From Apostichopus japonicus (taxonomy: Eukaryota > Echinodermata > Holothuroidea > Aspidochirotida > Stichopodidae), in NCBI RefSeq assembly GCF_037975245.1, contig NC_092569.1, positions 3,299,001 through 3,363,000 on the forward strand: 64,000 bases of DNA. The letters run 5' to 3'. Position numbers and translations under genes: made by a program. Of this stretch, positions 1 through 11,392 are shown in pieces; positions within the stretch are counted from its first letter, which is position 1, and each line of letters begins with the position of its first letter. The notes beneath the pieces are model-generated. The model was not told the DNA's origin, did no database searches, and worked only from the letters and a program-made list of their open reading frames with translations.

Positions 1-249
1 TTTGCTCGATTTGGGCCAAAATCAAGACTTTTTTAATTCTTCCCAAAATTGTACCTGCGGTGTGTGGCGCCCTTTTGATTCCTTTCCAGGTGATAAAAGT
101 AGTTATAAGCAGTCATATTTTGATGGAAAAATGAAACTTATAAGCCATATCCTGACGTCATTTCGTATCAATTTTAAATGACTAAAACTTCGTCGAATTC
201 CACTTTTGTCACGAGATAAATGTTTATTTCGATTCTGGGAATCCTTATA

Positions 250-335
250 AGTATAAGGGAGGCCCGTGGTTCGAATCCCGGTGGAGGCTGAAAGTTTTTT
301 CACTGTTCTTGATTTTCCAACTCATTACGATTTTC

Positions 336-345
<10 letters not shown>
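250..345 (+). mobile_element. SINE-like fragment with a tRNA B-box motif and (TA)n tail
   Basis: GTGGTTCGAATCCCGGTGG resembles a polymerase III B box. It is followed by TTTTTTCACTGTTCTTGATTT, TCCAACTCAT and then a (TA)n tract. The same TTCACTGTTCTGGATTTTCC-type block occurs inverted next to (TA)n at 18062-18112 and about 37373-37412, so it marks a dispersed family. Confidence 0.55.

Positions 346-403
<58 letters not shown>
338..403. repeat. (TA)n microsatellite with short (GT)n end
   Basis: Alternating TA for about 65 bases running into TGTGTGTGTGTG up to about 416. It forms the 3' tail of the SINE-like fragment before it. Confidence 0.97.
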
Positions 404-415
<12 letters not shown>

Positions 416-416
<1 letters not shown>

Positions 417-1748
417 AGGATGCAAAATTATATGTGGAGATGGCAAGGAATCCAGTGCAGACTTTACTTAATTATAAATATATAATCAACTCATCTCTAC
501 CTATTGCAAAATTGGAAATTCTAAAATGATTAAATCACTTACTAATAAACTAAGTGTTTCGTTTCACATACTGCATTTAAATTTTAAGATAATTCTTTTC
601 AAATCAAGACTAAAAACAGTCGAGAACTCTAACTTATAATATGCTTAAGTGGGGCGGTGAAGGTGGTGACTTCATTGTGTGAGTCGATGGAACGATTACT
701 TGTGGTAAGGCCCATATATACTTCTACGTATATATAAACAAAGTTATACAGTATGAAATGTTTCCCGAACGATAAGAGGGCGCTATCGAAGAACTTACAA
801 TGCATAGACTCCAGATGTGCGACTTGATTAATTCACTTTGGCTTCGGCTTTGAGTACAACGTTTCTGTATGCTACCGTTTTGGATGAATCTTCCCGTGTA
901 ATCATAGTGAATAACGACTGTCGACTTTGCAATCCGCGGTCCCTCTCACCATGCGAGGTTGTTATAAGTGACTCCATAGTTTTATCTTTCGGGAAACCAA
1001 AAATCAGGCATGACTGCACAGATAGAGAGGGCGCCCGCTATGTAATACATTGAAGTAGGCTATGTGCGAAAAAGATACAAAAACTATCAGTTTGGCGATT
1101 GTTGAACGTAATGTGAAAATTAATTGAAGGGAATCTATGTGGAAGTTTGATTAACATGTTTCGAGTTACATGACCGTTTTATGTTGCTGTCTAAAACCTA
1201 ACGATACAAACAAAGGCGATAACTTTTATTATAGTTCATAGATCCTCTTTAATGCATGAGAACCATCTGCCGGGGAAAAGAACAACCTTGTCTACTCTTT
1301 ATTTGGTCGCCTCGTGGAAAACAAAGAATAAGGGGTGAAAAAATGTTCTAGACGTTTCCCAAACGCCAAACGTTTCATTTGAACAGAGAATAATGTTCTT
1401 CTTTGGTAAATGTTCTATCGCAACATAGGCTTATTTTTATTTCCCCGTGGTTATCATTATGTGACCTCATCATGAATCGAACCCAGATTTGTGTCTTATA
1501 AACGTGTTTGCGAGTACAATACTCATATTATTTGTTATCGACGACGGATACGTCTTGTGCCACAACCCACTATCAGTAATTTGTGTGTGTATATGGAAAA
1601 GATAAGTTTTGATATACATTTTTCACATTCACTTCCTTGTGCATGATACAATATGCTCTCACCTATGAACCAAGAAATATTTAGACATTGTTATGGTACC
1701 GTACACACGCATTCAGCTCTGTTTGTTTGGTTAATTTTTTATCCACGC
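416..1748. other. Non-coding stretch upstream of the WSC-CCP gene
   Basis: Apart from the interspersed repeat at 823-1060 I see no supported gene, RNA or element here. Short open frames lack splice sites or domains. Confidence 0.5.
823..1060 (+). repeat. Interspersed repeat copy 1
   Basis: Shares the blocks GGCTTCGGCTTTGAGTACAA, CGTTTCTGTATGCT, TTTGCAATCCG and GAGTGACTCCATAGTTTT with the inverted segment at 12845-13085. The apparent reading frame here is repeat sequence and has no recognisable domain. Confidence 0.7.
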
Positions 1749-1786
1749 TATATATAAACTATTATATAGGCTGTCACCTTTCAGAT
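1749..1786 (+). promoter_or_regulatory. Candidate TATA box and initiator of the WSC-CCP gene
   Basis: A TATATAAA string at 1751-1758 is followed 30 bases later by TCAGAT at 1781, which resembles an initiator. The spacing is what a TATA-driven promoter would show, and the first coding exon starts about 215 bases downstream at 1998. TATA-like strings are common in this AT-rich DNA, so this is only a candidate. Confidence 0.3.
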
Positions 1787-1997
1787 CAATATTTCACTTT
1801 CACTTCTTTATTCAAACTGACTCTTTTGATAAAATCATCGGTCACTTTTTAGGAGGGTTTTGATTTTGAACAATTTTGAAACATTGTTTTTGGAAGGGTC
1901 TACTTCATTTTTCTGAAGTACGGAGATGACATTACACTCCCACTGGATATTGAACAGTACTACTCTTACAACGTCTGTAGATTATTAAGGACTATAT

Positions 1998-2070
1998 ATG
2001 GGTATCCTACCAAGCCTAATGTTAATGTGTGTCGTGTGGAGAGATGTACTGGCAACTTTTAACACCACAG
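1998..2070 (+). CDS. WSC-CCP gene exon 1 (signal peptide)
   Basis: Starts at an ATG and encodes 24 residues beginning MGILPSLMLMCVVW, a hydrophobic signal peptide with a good cleavage site after Val-Leu-Ala at residue 19. It ends ACAG|GTAAGG in phase 1. The split Gly/Asp codon joins exactly to the exon at 4201. Confidence 0.8.
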
Positions 2071-5000
2071 GTAAGGGTACAGTATATCTTATGCTATAAC
2101 CGTCGCAATTCCTCGACCTTCGGAACACTGCTACTGTTATTCTGGTTTTATGTACAATGTTTAGTCAACCGAGGACAGTATACTGAGCGATTTGTTTCAT
2201 ATATATAAGGACATTGTATTAATATTATGATTACTTTATAATCATTCCAAATGTCAAACACCTTCCTAGTATAGAACTTAATATCAAGAAGGCTCACAAA
2301 GATCTCTGTATTTATACAAAGGCAGTGTTAATTTCGTGCGCTATAGTATCTCCTCACTCCCACTGGTGCGTAGCTTAGGTCTCTTCAATGCGTCTAAGCG
2401 CGCAAGAGGGCAAAAGTTGCCCGTTGTTCTGTGTATAATTATATAATTACCTTCACGCTCCATTAAAATTTCACTGATTAACAATGAGTGGTAATCTTCC
2501 TAGTGTTAAAAGTTAGGATAAAATGACAATTTCGCAATAAATGTTATCACTGTTAAAAGTGTGATTCTCGAGTCACGACTCCAAGCCTAGTTTTGTTTAC
2601 AAAAGAATTTAGTCATGTTACCGTCAACAAAAAAAAAAGATATTGCAAGAGTGCGTAACTTATATCAATTTGTTCATTTGAAATCAATGTTTGCTTGCAG
2701 TTGTGATATGCAACTGTGTGGTTTGCACTTCTCAAAGTAATCTTTTAATTTGTTGTGTTTGATGCATCATGCCTGCAGTAGACATTTTAAAGTTATGAAA
2801 CATTTGCTATAGCAATTATTTTCAGAAACGAAGTCAACCACATTTTGTCAACGTCTTTTACCTACCAACCCATGTAGAAATATTATCTTTGTCATATAAA
2901 AGCTATATATCTATAGCTTTGGTTGTATTACTTCGTACAGAAACTGTCCGATTTTAATGATTTTCTGTTGCATTTGATTGATTTGATTAATACAGTGCAG
3001 GTTGGTTGATACTTTATAGGTTCAGTTGGCCTATGGAGCTATTGAAAATAGCGGACAGGTTGGCTTCCAATCGAAAACTGGTCATTGAAAAAAAAAAATC
3101 ATTACTATGAAGCATATTCATATGAAGCAAGTCACACATCAATTCTCCATTATACCTGTGACCATTTCCCACTTGCCTGAAAACGTTAAGATAACCACCA
3201 ACTGTTATAAAATTAATGCCACCATCATCCCGAAACTTATATGCAAATTAGACTAGTCCTATATTGGTAGGCCATCACATATTGGTACAAGCCATAGGTC
3301 AGCAAAGTACGGCCCTCGAGCCAATTTTCTGAGGCACGCGAGGTGTTTTTGAATCGCTTATTTTAGCAACTGAAAACATGCTATGTATAGCACAGGGCAT
3401 ACGTATTACAACATATTGATAGATGGACAATGCGCATGTCCAACTTCCTGATATTTTATTTACCATTTATAAAGAATAGTCCAGGTCAAACTATCTTTTT
3501 GATATTTTAAACAGGGACATAATCTAAGCATTCTTGTGAAATTTGCATTCAACTCCTATATGTACAGGTTTTGAGATATTGACAGTTGACGTTATCTGAT
3601 ATTCTACCAAAGGTGAACTTGAAGCAAACAGGTGTGATGTCATAGTTGCACACTGGCAAATAATGTTTTGGTTTTCCTTTATTTTTCAGTCTATTGATTA
3701 CACCTTGGATTGGATAGGGTTAGGCTGCTAGTTTGTCTAAAGGGGTTGTGAAGTTGATAAAATGCCAATACCTATGGTACATTCACATTATTGGTGCTAC
3801 CAATTGTGGAGTATAAAATTAAACGTAAATTTTGAAATTCTAGCCTGGACTATTCTTTTAATGTAAATTTTGGAGTTCCATTTCAGTGTCACAGAAATGG
3901 TTTGTAATGAAGTCTAATGGCACGTAAACTGTGGGTACCAAGTTTCCCTGTGGATCGCCAGATCAATTTCTTACCCAACCAACTTGTTATCGGTCTATGC
4001 CTTATAATATATAGTAGGCATTATATCCCACTCAGTTAAAAACAAAACTCACTCATGAAAACATCAGACACACATGTAAAATGGTAGGCTATAGGATAGG
4101 CTCATAAACGATGACTGCATTTCAAACGCGTGTAAGATGTTATTTTTTTCTCTCGATTGATGTGTTATATGTTTATTCTTCATTCAAAACACACCCAAAG
4201 ACTTCGTGAATCATGGTTGCTATGACGACGGTAATACCTCCGACACAAAGATTCTCCAGGGAGTTGGTCGGTACCACCCATATATAAATGCCACCGGTTG
4301 TCTCGAATTTTGCTTGAAAGAGGGCTACCTCTTAGTTGGTATTTCTTATGGATGTCGAATCTGTTACTGCGGAGAGCTTGACACGAACTACACAATGTAT
4401 GGAAGGAAACCTGATTCCAGCTGTGAACAGAACACTGAATGCCATGTGGAACCTGCGCTACGAATATATCAAGGTAGGCATGTATAGTGAAATGACTTAA
4501 ATACAAACTTGTTGTACGCGAGTACAACAGTATGAGTACGCGAGTACAACAGTATGAGTACGCGAGTACAACAATATGAGAACGCGAGTACAACAGTATG
4601 AGTACACGAGTACACAGTATAAGTATGCGAATACAACAGTATGAGTACGCGAGTACAACAATATGAGAACGCGAGCACAACATTATAAGTAAGAGTAAAA
4701 CAGTATGAGTACACGAGCACAACATTATGAGAACACGAGTATAAAATTATGAGTACGAGTACTTCAGTATAAGTGGGAGTACAACAGTATGAGTACGCGG
4801 GTACAACAGTATGAGTACGAGTAAGACAGTATGAGTACGAGTACAACATTATGAGTACGCGAGCACAACATTATGAGTACGCGAGCATAACATTATGAGT
4901 ACGAGTACTACAGTATAAGTGGGAGTACAACAGTATGAGTACGCGGGTACACCAGGATGAGTACACGGGTACAACAGTATGAGTACGCGAATACAACAGT

Positions 5001-7725
5001 ATGAGTACGAGTAAAACAGTATGAGTACGAGTACAACAGTATGAATAGGAGTACAACAGTACGAATACAACAGTATGAGTACGAGTACAACAGTTGAGTA
5101 CGCGGGTACAACAGTATGAGTACGCGAATACAACAGTATGAGTACGCGCGAGTACAACAGTATGAGTACGAGTACAACAGTATGAGTACGCGGGTAGAAC
5201 AGTATCAGTACGCGAGTAAAATAGTACGAGTAAGAGTAAAACAGTATGAGTCCGAGTACAACAGTATGAGTACGAGTACAACAGTATGAGTATGCGGGAA
5301 TAATCAGAATTCCTCTTGATATACGAAAGGTCCTCAGTGATTTCCGAAATTTTTTCATTCTTTATTTCCTTCCTTCAGTACCCTGTCCGGTTTTATCGTT
5401 ATATATACGAAAGGTCCTCAGTGATTTCCGAAATTTTTCTTTCTTTGTTTCCTTCCTTCAGTACCCTGTCCGGTTTTATCGTTAACCAATGGTAGGGTTT
5501 CTTACAAAGAGATGACAGCCGTGTTCGAATGTGACGGAGGCCGTTCTTTAATTGGTGAACAAAAATTGCAATGCATCAATGATAATGGATCCATAATTTG
5601 GGACAAAGAACAGCCTCGATGCATAGTCGAATCAACATTACCTACCAGTTCCGCAGAAATATCATTCACAACGCTACCCTACTTGAACTGTACGTATATA
5701 ACACCGATAATATGTATTTGCTGGACTTATGTATGTTTTTAATTTCAAATGTATTCATTAAACCGAAGGTCGTTACATAAATTATATGGGATGTCAAACT
5801 AGTTTTTATGATGAATTTTTACGTGAAATGTTACGTTTTGCATATAATGCCAGGTATACACACATATATAGTATAGTTCTATCGAGGTAACTTGTAAAAG
5901 CAAAAATCGTTAAGTATACGGAAACAGAACAAAGATATAACTTCCCCAATAACAAACCTTATCTCCACGTACTGTTTACAGTGAGGTCACCAATTCTCGA
6001 ATCGACCACTTTCAATGAGTTTGGAAACACCCTCTCAGGAACAAGTAAGTTTTTGTTTACATTCTATGCAACTTTATATCAACAATATCATTTTCGGCCA
6101 ACCAAAACATCCCGATTCTCTACAGAGTTTTCAGTGTTTCAATCGCTCATCACTTATTGCTGTGCTGTGGGGATAAACATGTTAACGCTGTCAGCTGTGA
6201 TAAACTCAACATTAGGCAGAGAAAAGAAAGAGCGACTGGTGATATAAGGCTACTACCTTGCTTGTTCGGAAAGAGAAAAGCGGCAATTGTTAAAATACAG
6301 TTCGATTTCTTAAGCTGTTAAACACAGCCTAACTGAAAAACGATTCAAGACCATTACCAGTTACTACGGATAAACTCATTGAAAATCCGGGGAACAAAGT
6401 CCCCAGGACTGTGTTCTTGAAAGATTTCTGTACTCAGAAAAATAAGAGCAATATTGCCTGTAGATGTTGACAAATTAAGACTCCAAATTATGTAGGTCAT
6501 TAGCTTGACTCTGTATTGTCAAGGTGCACTGTAACCAAGGAAGAAAAAAAATTCAAATTTCCTTTTTGCTTGTCCTAATTAGTACAGGGCCTTTATATTA
6601 CGGCTATGCTGTTGCGAAGGTTTTCATAAAGTATAGAATTATATCGAATTCTTGACTTTCCTATCCTGGTGTTAAACAGTGAAGCAGCAACGGTGAGGAA
6701 CTTGTAGTCAAGAATAACAACAACAGCATTAACGAACAAACGAAAAAAAAACAGCGACAGCTATACTGTCAACAACAGCAACAAATCTCGTAAATTAACT
6801 GTCGAATTTTGACGGAGCGTTATATTTAGACGCCGTTTGTAATAACACGTGTTTATGATTGGAAAGACACGAACATGTTATTAAACAAGTATAACATTAT
6901 TAATTATTAACTCAAGTGGCCCGTTCTGCTAAATAGCATTCGGCCTACATTGTGGACGTACAAAGAAAGAAAAACAGAATCCTACAACCTTAATTAACTA
7001 ACGTCACATTCAACGTTGGCGGTAGACTGATAGCACGAGAATGAAATATCAAATATTAATCAATTTTATGACGTTGCGGGGTTTATGGGTAACACAAGAG
7101 GAACACGATACGGTGTGTAATTTTAGACGCGCATGCTAAACGTTATTCACGATACAGTAAACTATATTTAGACAACTTAAGTGAAAGATACTAACAATAT
7201 ACTGTGCTGTTGAAGAATTGAAATGAATTGTTCTTTAATTAGAGTCGACTTTTTGAGCTGACCTATACAGTCAAGGGTGATATCAAAAATGGTAGTAATT
7301 ATTGGTCATTTCCACCACCCACCTCTGCCCCCCCCCCCCAACCAATTCAGCGCAATTGAAAAACTTTTTTTCGCTACAATTGGTCTGTACAATACGTGGC
7401 GGCAAGCCTGAAGTATACTTAAATTTTTAAAAATAAAATAAAATAAATATACCCATTTTCATACCCAACAGATGCAGCGAATTCATTTCCGATTCTCCCC
7501 GTCATGATATCGTGCCTGATCGCCGTGATGTTGGCTATTCTCGTATTGGTGCAAGTAGACCATCATTTATAACCATTCTACCCTCAAAATTGTAGTCTGA
7601 CAAATCGTTAGATTATGAATTCAGTATACTGACCTCACTCTTATTTGAAAATCTTGAAATTAGCACATAATAAGCACATACAACACATGGTTACAAATTG
7701 CATATACATGTTATTATATAAATAG

Positions 7726-7790
<65 letters not shown>

Positions 7791-8162
7791 ATTCATACAT
7801 TTTGGCAGTCTGTACTTAAGAGAAAACATTAAATGAAAGTCTGCCGGTAAGGTGTGGTGGGGGGGGGGGGGGGAGTTTGCATCGTTTTCCATTGTTCTCC
7901 CCTCTCCTGACAATATTGCCTAGATAGATCAGAATGTTTTGTTTGTATTAGCTATTCACATGAAGATTCTAATTACTTCTCCTCTCCTCTTCACTGCTTT
8001 TTTTATTTTTATCGCAGGATCCTTTTAATGAAGACTAAAACTGACGGAGCAAAATTAGACAGACCGGAAATATCACAACCTCATCTTGACAGGAGGAGTT
8101 CAACTTTGTGGCAAACAATCGACATTGCTAAAATGGATGACGCCGGAACACAAGAGATATGA
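1998..8162 (+). CDS. WSC-CCP single-pass membrane protein, six exons
   Basis: Gene model 1998-2070, 4201-4473, 5462-5689, 5982-6044, 7472-7550, 8018-8162; 861 coding bases, 286 residues, every junction phase-consistent. The protein has a signal peptide (1-19, cleavage after VLA), a WSC domain (about 29-115, Cys-rich with a CYDDG start and a CYCGE motif), one CCP/sushi module (118-169, Cys 118/139/153/169 and Trp 162), a Ser/Thr-rich stalk, a hydrophobic helix (about 220-243), Lys-rich stop-transfer residues and a polar tail of about 43 residues. WSC domains are usually carbohydrate-binding or cell-surface sensing modules (yeast Wsc, polycystin-1, Kremen) and CCPs are protein-binding modules. 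A cell-surface binding or receptor role is therefore likely, but the ligand is unknown. I do not recognise a named orthologue. The cytoplasmic tail shows no obvious signalling motif. Confidence 0.85.
4201..4473 (+). CDS. WSC-CCP gene exon 2 (WSC domain)
   Basis: Phase 1-1 exon carrying the whole WSC domain: NHGCYDDGN at the start, then cysteines spaced as in WSC modules with a CRICYCGE core and a final ECHVEPALRIYQ. Acceptor AAAG at 4200, donor AAG|GTAGGC at 4474. A symmetrical 1-1 exon is typical of shuffled extracellular modules. Confidence 0.9.
4513..5296 (+). repeat. Intronic minisatellite, about 20-22-bp GAGTACGCGAGTACAACAGTAT-type unit
   Basis: About 780 bp of imperfect tandem units of roughly 18-22 bases (AGTATGAGTACG[CGA]GTACAAC) with variable CGA insertions. 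It fills most of the intron between exons 2 and 3 of the WSC-CCP gene. It creates several long false reading frames on the minus strand (VLILLYSRTHTVVL-like), which are not genes. Confidence 0.95.
5321..5484 (+). repeat. 83/84-bp tandem duplication containing the exon 3 splice acceptor
   Basis: The segment from ATACGAAAGG through CCTTCAG and the first exon bases (TACCCTGTCCGG...) occurs twice, starting at 5321 and 5405, with only a few differences. Each copy carries a polypyrimidine tract and a CAG acceptor, at 5378 and 5461. Confidence 0.95.
5462..5689 (+). CDS. WSC-CCP gene exon 3 (CCP/sushi domain)
   Basis: Phase 1-1 exon encoding VPCPVLSLTNGRVSY through the C-I-N ... W ... P-R-C ending of a CCP module (four Cys, conserved Trp), then the beginning of a Ser/Thr-rich stalk. 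Acceptor CTTCAG at 5461; donor AACT|GTACGT at 5690. The upstream copy of the acceptor at 5378 would shift the frame and reach a stop, so the proximal one is used here. Confidence 0.9.
5982..6044 (+). CDS. WSC-CCP gene exon 4 (stalk)
   Basis: A 63-base exon, acceptor TTTACAG at 5981, donor ACAA|GTAAGT at 6045, phase 1-1. It encodes about 21 Ser/Thr-rich residues (LRSPILESTTFNEFG...), consistent with an O-glycosylated juxtamembrane stalk. Confidence 0.75.
7472..7550 (+). CDS. WSC-CCP gene exon 5 (transmembrane segment, GC donor)
   Basis: Acceptor CCCAACAG at 7471. Encodes residues 213-238, the first part of the membrane helix (ILPVMISCLIAVMLAILVL). The only donor that keeps the next exon open is GGT|GCAAGT at 7551, a GC-AG intron. 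Joined to exon 6 it gives an uninterrupted hydrophobic run VLVILLM followed by Lys. Confidence 0.75.
7730..7788. repeat. (TA)n microsatellite in the WSC-CCP gene intron 5
   Basis: Nearly pure alternating TA for about 60 bases. Confidence 0.98.
8018..8162 (+). CDS. WSC-CCP gene exon 6 (end of helix, cytoplasmic tail, stop)
   Basis: Acceptor TTTTATCGCAG at 8017. In phase 2 it reads VILLMKTKTDG and ends QEI plus TGA at 8160-8162. The basic residues directly after the helix set a type I topology with a short polar tail. In the frame implied by the GT donor at 7554 it would stop after six codons. Confidence 0.75.
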
Positions 8163-8171
8163 CCAGTTTTT

Positions 8172-8189
8172 CGGTATACCGGTATACCG
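8172..8189. repeat. 18-bp perfect palindrome CGGTATACCGGTATACCG
   Basis: A perfect inverted repeat ten bases after the WSC-CCP stop codon, in its presumed 3' UTR. Function unknown; it may be a relic of an element end. Confidence 0.85.
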
Positions 8190-9410
8190 GTGCCACTGCA
8201 GTGTGTAGCGGTATTCGATTCGTACGATGAACCTCCGATTGCCAATTCAACACTTTGTTCTGAGGAAATCAGAGATAAACTTTCTCATGCCCACGTCTCA
8301 ATCACGGCCGTAACCACGAACCTTTTGGTTAAAAGACGGCGGTAGTAGGACTCGGTGGGGTGGGCGTTATGACGGGTGGGGGTGGAATGCGTATGTGCCT
8401 GTATGATGAAGTATGATAGACACAGGCAATCTCTGACGCTACATCTGAACAAAGGTATCGGGCAATTTTGGCCCACAAGGGTGAGGCCTGCAGTGAAACC
8501 TGTGAGAGCCAAATTGTTACACACAGAAAAATATTCTTTTAACTTGAAGCAGTAGGGCATATAAAGATAATTTCCAGCATCATTTATCTTTCACATATAC
8601 ATATTCATTGGAAAAAATCTTTTGAAGGGCGTAAGTCGTTTGTCTGTGGGTGTGTGTGTGTGAGACGAGAGGGGGTGGGGGTGTAAATATTTGTTGCTTG
8701 TAAAGAAGTTGCTGTAATAAGATTCAAATATGTTAAACTATGTAACCCAGCCACTTTAATTAACCGATCTCTATCGTTTTTAAGGATAAATTCTCAAAAC
8801 CTACAAATGGGATGCTGCTATGTAAAAATATAATCAATAATCAAAACACATTGATTCTCATGCCGCCGGTCATTTGACTCTACGATATGACCTTTCAAAG
8901 AACAGTCATTTCAAAGTTTGAGATATTAATAATGTATAGCTATAACCCGAAAAATACACTTCAACAATCCATATTTACATAATTTACAAGTTGTACAAGA
9001 TGATGACATTAGAAAGTCACCATAAGCCCCCCCCCCCCCTCCCGGCCCCCTAAACATTACGAACGTGGATGTGACGTCACAGATTCCCTTATTATTTCAA
9101 GGGCATGTTATCGTTTCGTGTCATCTTATTGTACGCCTCATGTGTAACGATATTTCAAAACACCCACCTGCAAAAATGAAGTGTCTCTTAATACAAAGTA
9201 TTTTGCCACCCAACGGGACCTGAGCGTTAGTGAAGTCAAGCTGGAATTAAATGAAACGAATTATCAGTGCTTAAAGTTCATCTTCTTTTGTGGTGTTTTG
9301 AAGTCTTATTCCAAGTCCTATGAGTTTAGCATATAAGGATCAGTACGATGCATGCATGGTATGTTCCAAATGTTCCCCACCTTATACGGTAGGTTAGATA
9401 TATGGACGGA
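8190..9410. other. Intergenic stretch downstream of the WSC-CCP gene
   Basis: Holds the presumed 3' UTR, a short GT run near 8650 and a C-run at 9029. No canonical AATAAA was found close to the stop. No further gene seen. Confidence 0.5.
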
Positions 9411-9413
9411 TAG

Positions 9414-9551
9414 TATGTATGTATGTATGTATGTATGTATGTATGTATGTATGTATGTATGTATGTATGTATGTATGTATGTATGTATGTATGTATGTAT
9501 GTATGTATGTATGTATGTATGTATGTATGTATGTATGTATGTATGTATGTA

Positions 9552-9582
<31 letters not shown>

Positions 9583-9779
9583 ATGTATGTGTGTGTGTAT
9601 GTATGTGTGTATGTATGTGTGTATGTATGTGTGTATGTATGTGTGTATGTATGTATGTATGTATGTATGTATGTATGTATGTATGTATGTATGTATGTAT
9701 GTATGTATGTATGTATGTATGTATGTATGTATGTATGTATGTATGTATGTATGTATGTATGTATGTATATATGTATATT
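9414..9779 (-). repeat. (GTAT)n microsatellite, expanded SINE tail
   Basis: About 360 bases of GTAT units interrupted by GTGT variants. It sits exactly at the 3' end of the minus-strand SINE at 9780-10001. The related SINE at 11393-11614 ends in only a short ATGT run, so this is an expanded SINE tail. It produces long false frames on both strands. Confidence 0.95.
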
Positions 9780-10001
9780 AGATCCTCCTGAAGCAGGAAC
9801 TCGCGAAGAAGCCGCATTGGCTTATCAAAGCCGCTAGCTGACACAAGTCAGTCTCTTACATTCATATTTAACGTCCATGATTATGAATTGTTAATTGTCA
9901 ACAACTCTGTAACTGGACGACATACATTAATCTGGGAGTGACTCGAACCGGGGGACCTGATGATTGAAAGGCACCGGCGTTAACCACTGAGCTAACACTC
10001 C
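9780..10001 (-). mobile_element. tRNA-derived SINE, copy 1
   Basis: Read on the minus strand it starts GGAGTGTTAGCTCAGTGGTT (A box) and has a B box of the GGTTCGAGTC type. A conserved body follows and it ends CAGGAGGATC. About 222 bases are nearly identical to 11393-11614. The head resembles a tRNA but the body does not fold as one, so this is not a functional tRNA gene. Confidence 0.9.
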
Positions 10002-10851
10002 ATGAACCGTGAACCCGTAATGTCACGACTATGTTCGTACCGTTGAAAATTTTGGCGGGTTGTATATTTTCAAAATGTCATTTTCTCGTCATTTGTTATG
10101 GATAGGAGTATATGTATGCATTGGTGATGTCTTGTTTTTATTTTTATGGCTATTAACGATAAATAAAAATAAAAAAATCATTAAATTTGTTTTTAAAAAA
10201 TCTGAACTTTTCTCTCTAATGGTAAACAGTTCCTAGTAACAGACGACAGACGTTAATGATAAAAACTCGTCCTATTAAATTTTACTTTCATGATAACATA
10301 TTCTGGCGGATAGAGTGTATAGTTACGAGCTATTACTGAAGCAAATATAGGACACTGCTTAACTTAAGTTCACCACTTCAAAAATTCACGAGTGGATTAC
10401 TTTTGTGCGAGGGAGTTATATTGCTCATTACCGCCGAAGGTCAACATAAAATATTTGTCGAAAGTTTCGATATATATATATATATATTATAAATATATTT
10501 CATGTATATATATAGTTCTTATGGCAGTTTTAAAAAAGTCACGAAGAAATGAAACAAAATACAGCTAAATGCCATCGACAACGTTAAAGTGTAGATACTC
10601 ATTATTTAGAACAAAAGCTGTGAAACAAAATGGCTTACTAATTATTAAACAATAAAAAAATGATTAATCAGACTATAGCTTTCGCTTTGTTTTGAGGATG
10701 ATGACTGTACGCCCGAAAGTAAGACCTCTATTGAAAACACATTTCATCGTCCAGTGTGTATTTTTTGTTATTTTGTGTGAAGTTACCATTTAAACGAGCG
10801 AGTTTCATCAGTTAAAGTAACTGTACGTTATATAGCATTAAAAATTGAGGG

Positions 10852-11210
10852 CGCTATATTGTAGTCAAGTGGTTAAGGCAGTGGACTTGTGATTTAAGGT
10901 TTCCAGATTCGAGTCCTGGTCAGATCACTATATTGTGTCCTTGGGCAAGGCACTTAATCTCCATTGCCTCTATACACCCAGGTGTATAAATGGGGACTTA
11001 AGAGATAACTTTAGTTGCGTGGCGGCACCCTATTGGAATTCCCCCAGGGGACACGTAGATGTGGTGCACTTCAGGAGGGATTGTTTGAATTGTGCACACT
11101 TTGGTGTGTAGGTGTGACAAGTTAGCATTTACCAGGGGTTAAGTTGTAAAGTAGTGTATGAGGGCCTTGGCCTTGAACAAGACTGTAAACCTTCAACTAT
11201 TGCAATACAA
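10852..11210 (+). mobile_element. Second tRNA-derived SINE family, copy 1
   Basis: Head TAGTCAAGTGGTTAAGGCAG (A box) and ATTCGAGTCCTGGTCAG (B box). The body contains TGTCCTTGGGCAAGGCACTT, CCTCTATACACCCAGGTGTA and ACACGTAGATGTGG. A second copy, inverted, lies at 59835-60236. Confidence 0.88.
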
Positions 11211-11392
11211 AATCAACATTCAATGGGTGCAAAAATGGACTTTTAAGGCGTGAAAATGATATGTTTACAATGCTTGTAAATTTAATGCTAGGGACGAATG
11301 GTGGAGTATTTCAACTAAGCACGCGCTTCTTTAAATATGTTAAAACAAACATTTTGGTTGAGTTATTATAAATGTATGTGTGTATGTATTTG

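Noticed and set aside
838-1053. Plus-strand frame starting MASALSTTFLYA
   Set aside because: Lies in an interspersed repeat whose other copy (12845-13085) has a diverged frame; no domain.
4469-5358. Minus-strand frames rich in VLILLYSRTHTVVL
   Set aside because: Translations of the GAGTACGCGAGTACAAC minisatellite in the WSC-CCP intron.
5379-5461. Use of the upstream duplicated acceptor as the true exon 3 start
   Set aside because: Adds 83 bases, shifts the frame and meets a stop soon after; the acceptor at 5461 matches phase and the CCP domain start.
9326-9844. Long Tyr-Ile-His-Thr and Met-Tyr-Val-Cys reading frames
   Set aside because: Pure translation of a (GTAT)n microsatellite.
9780-10001. 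Functional tRNA gene
   Set aside because: Has A- and B-box-like head but a non-tRNA body repeated at 11393-11614, so it is a SINE. The same applies to 10852-11210 and 59835-60236.
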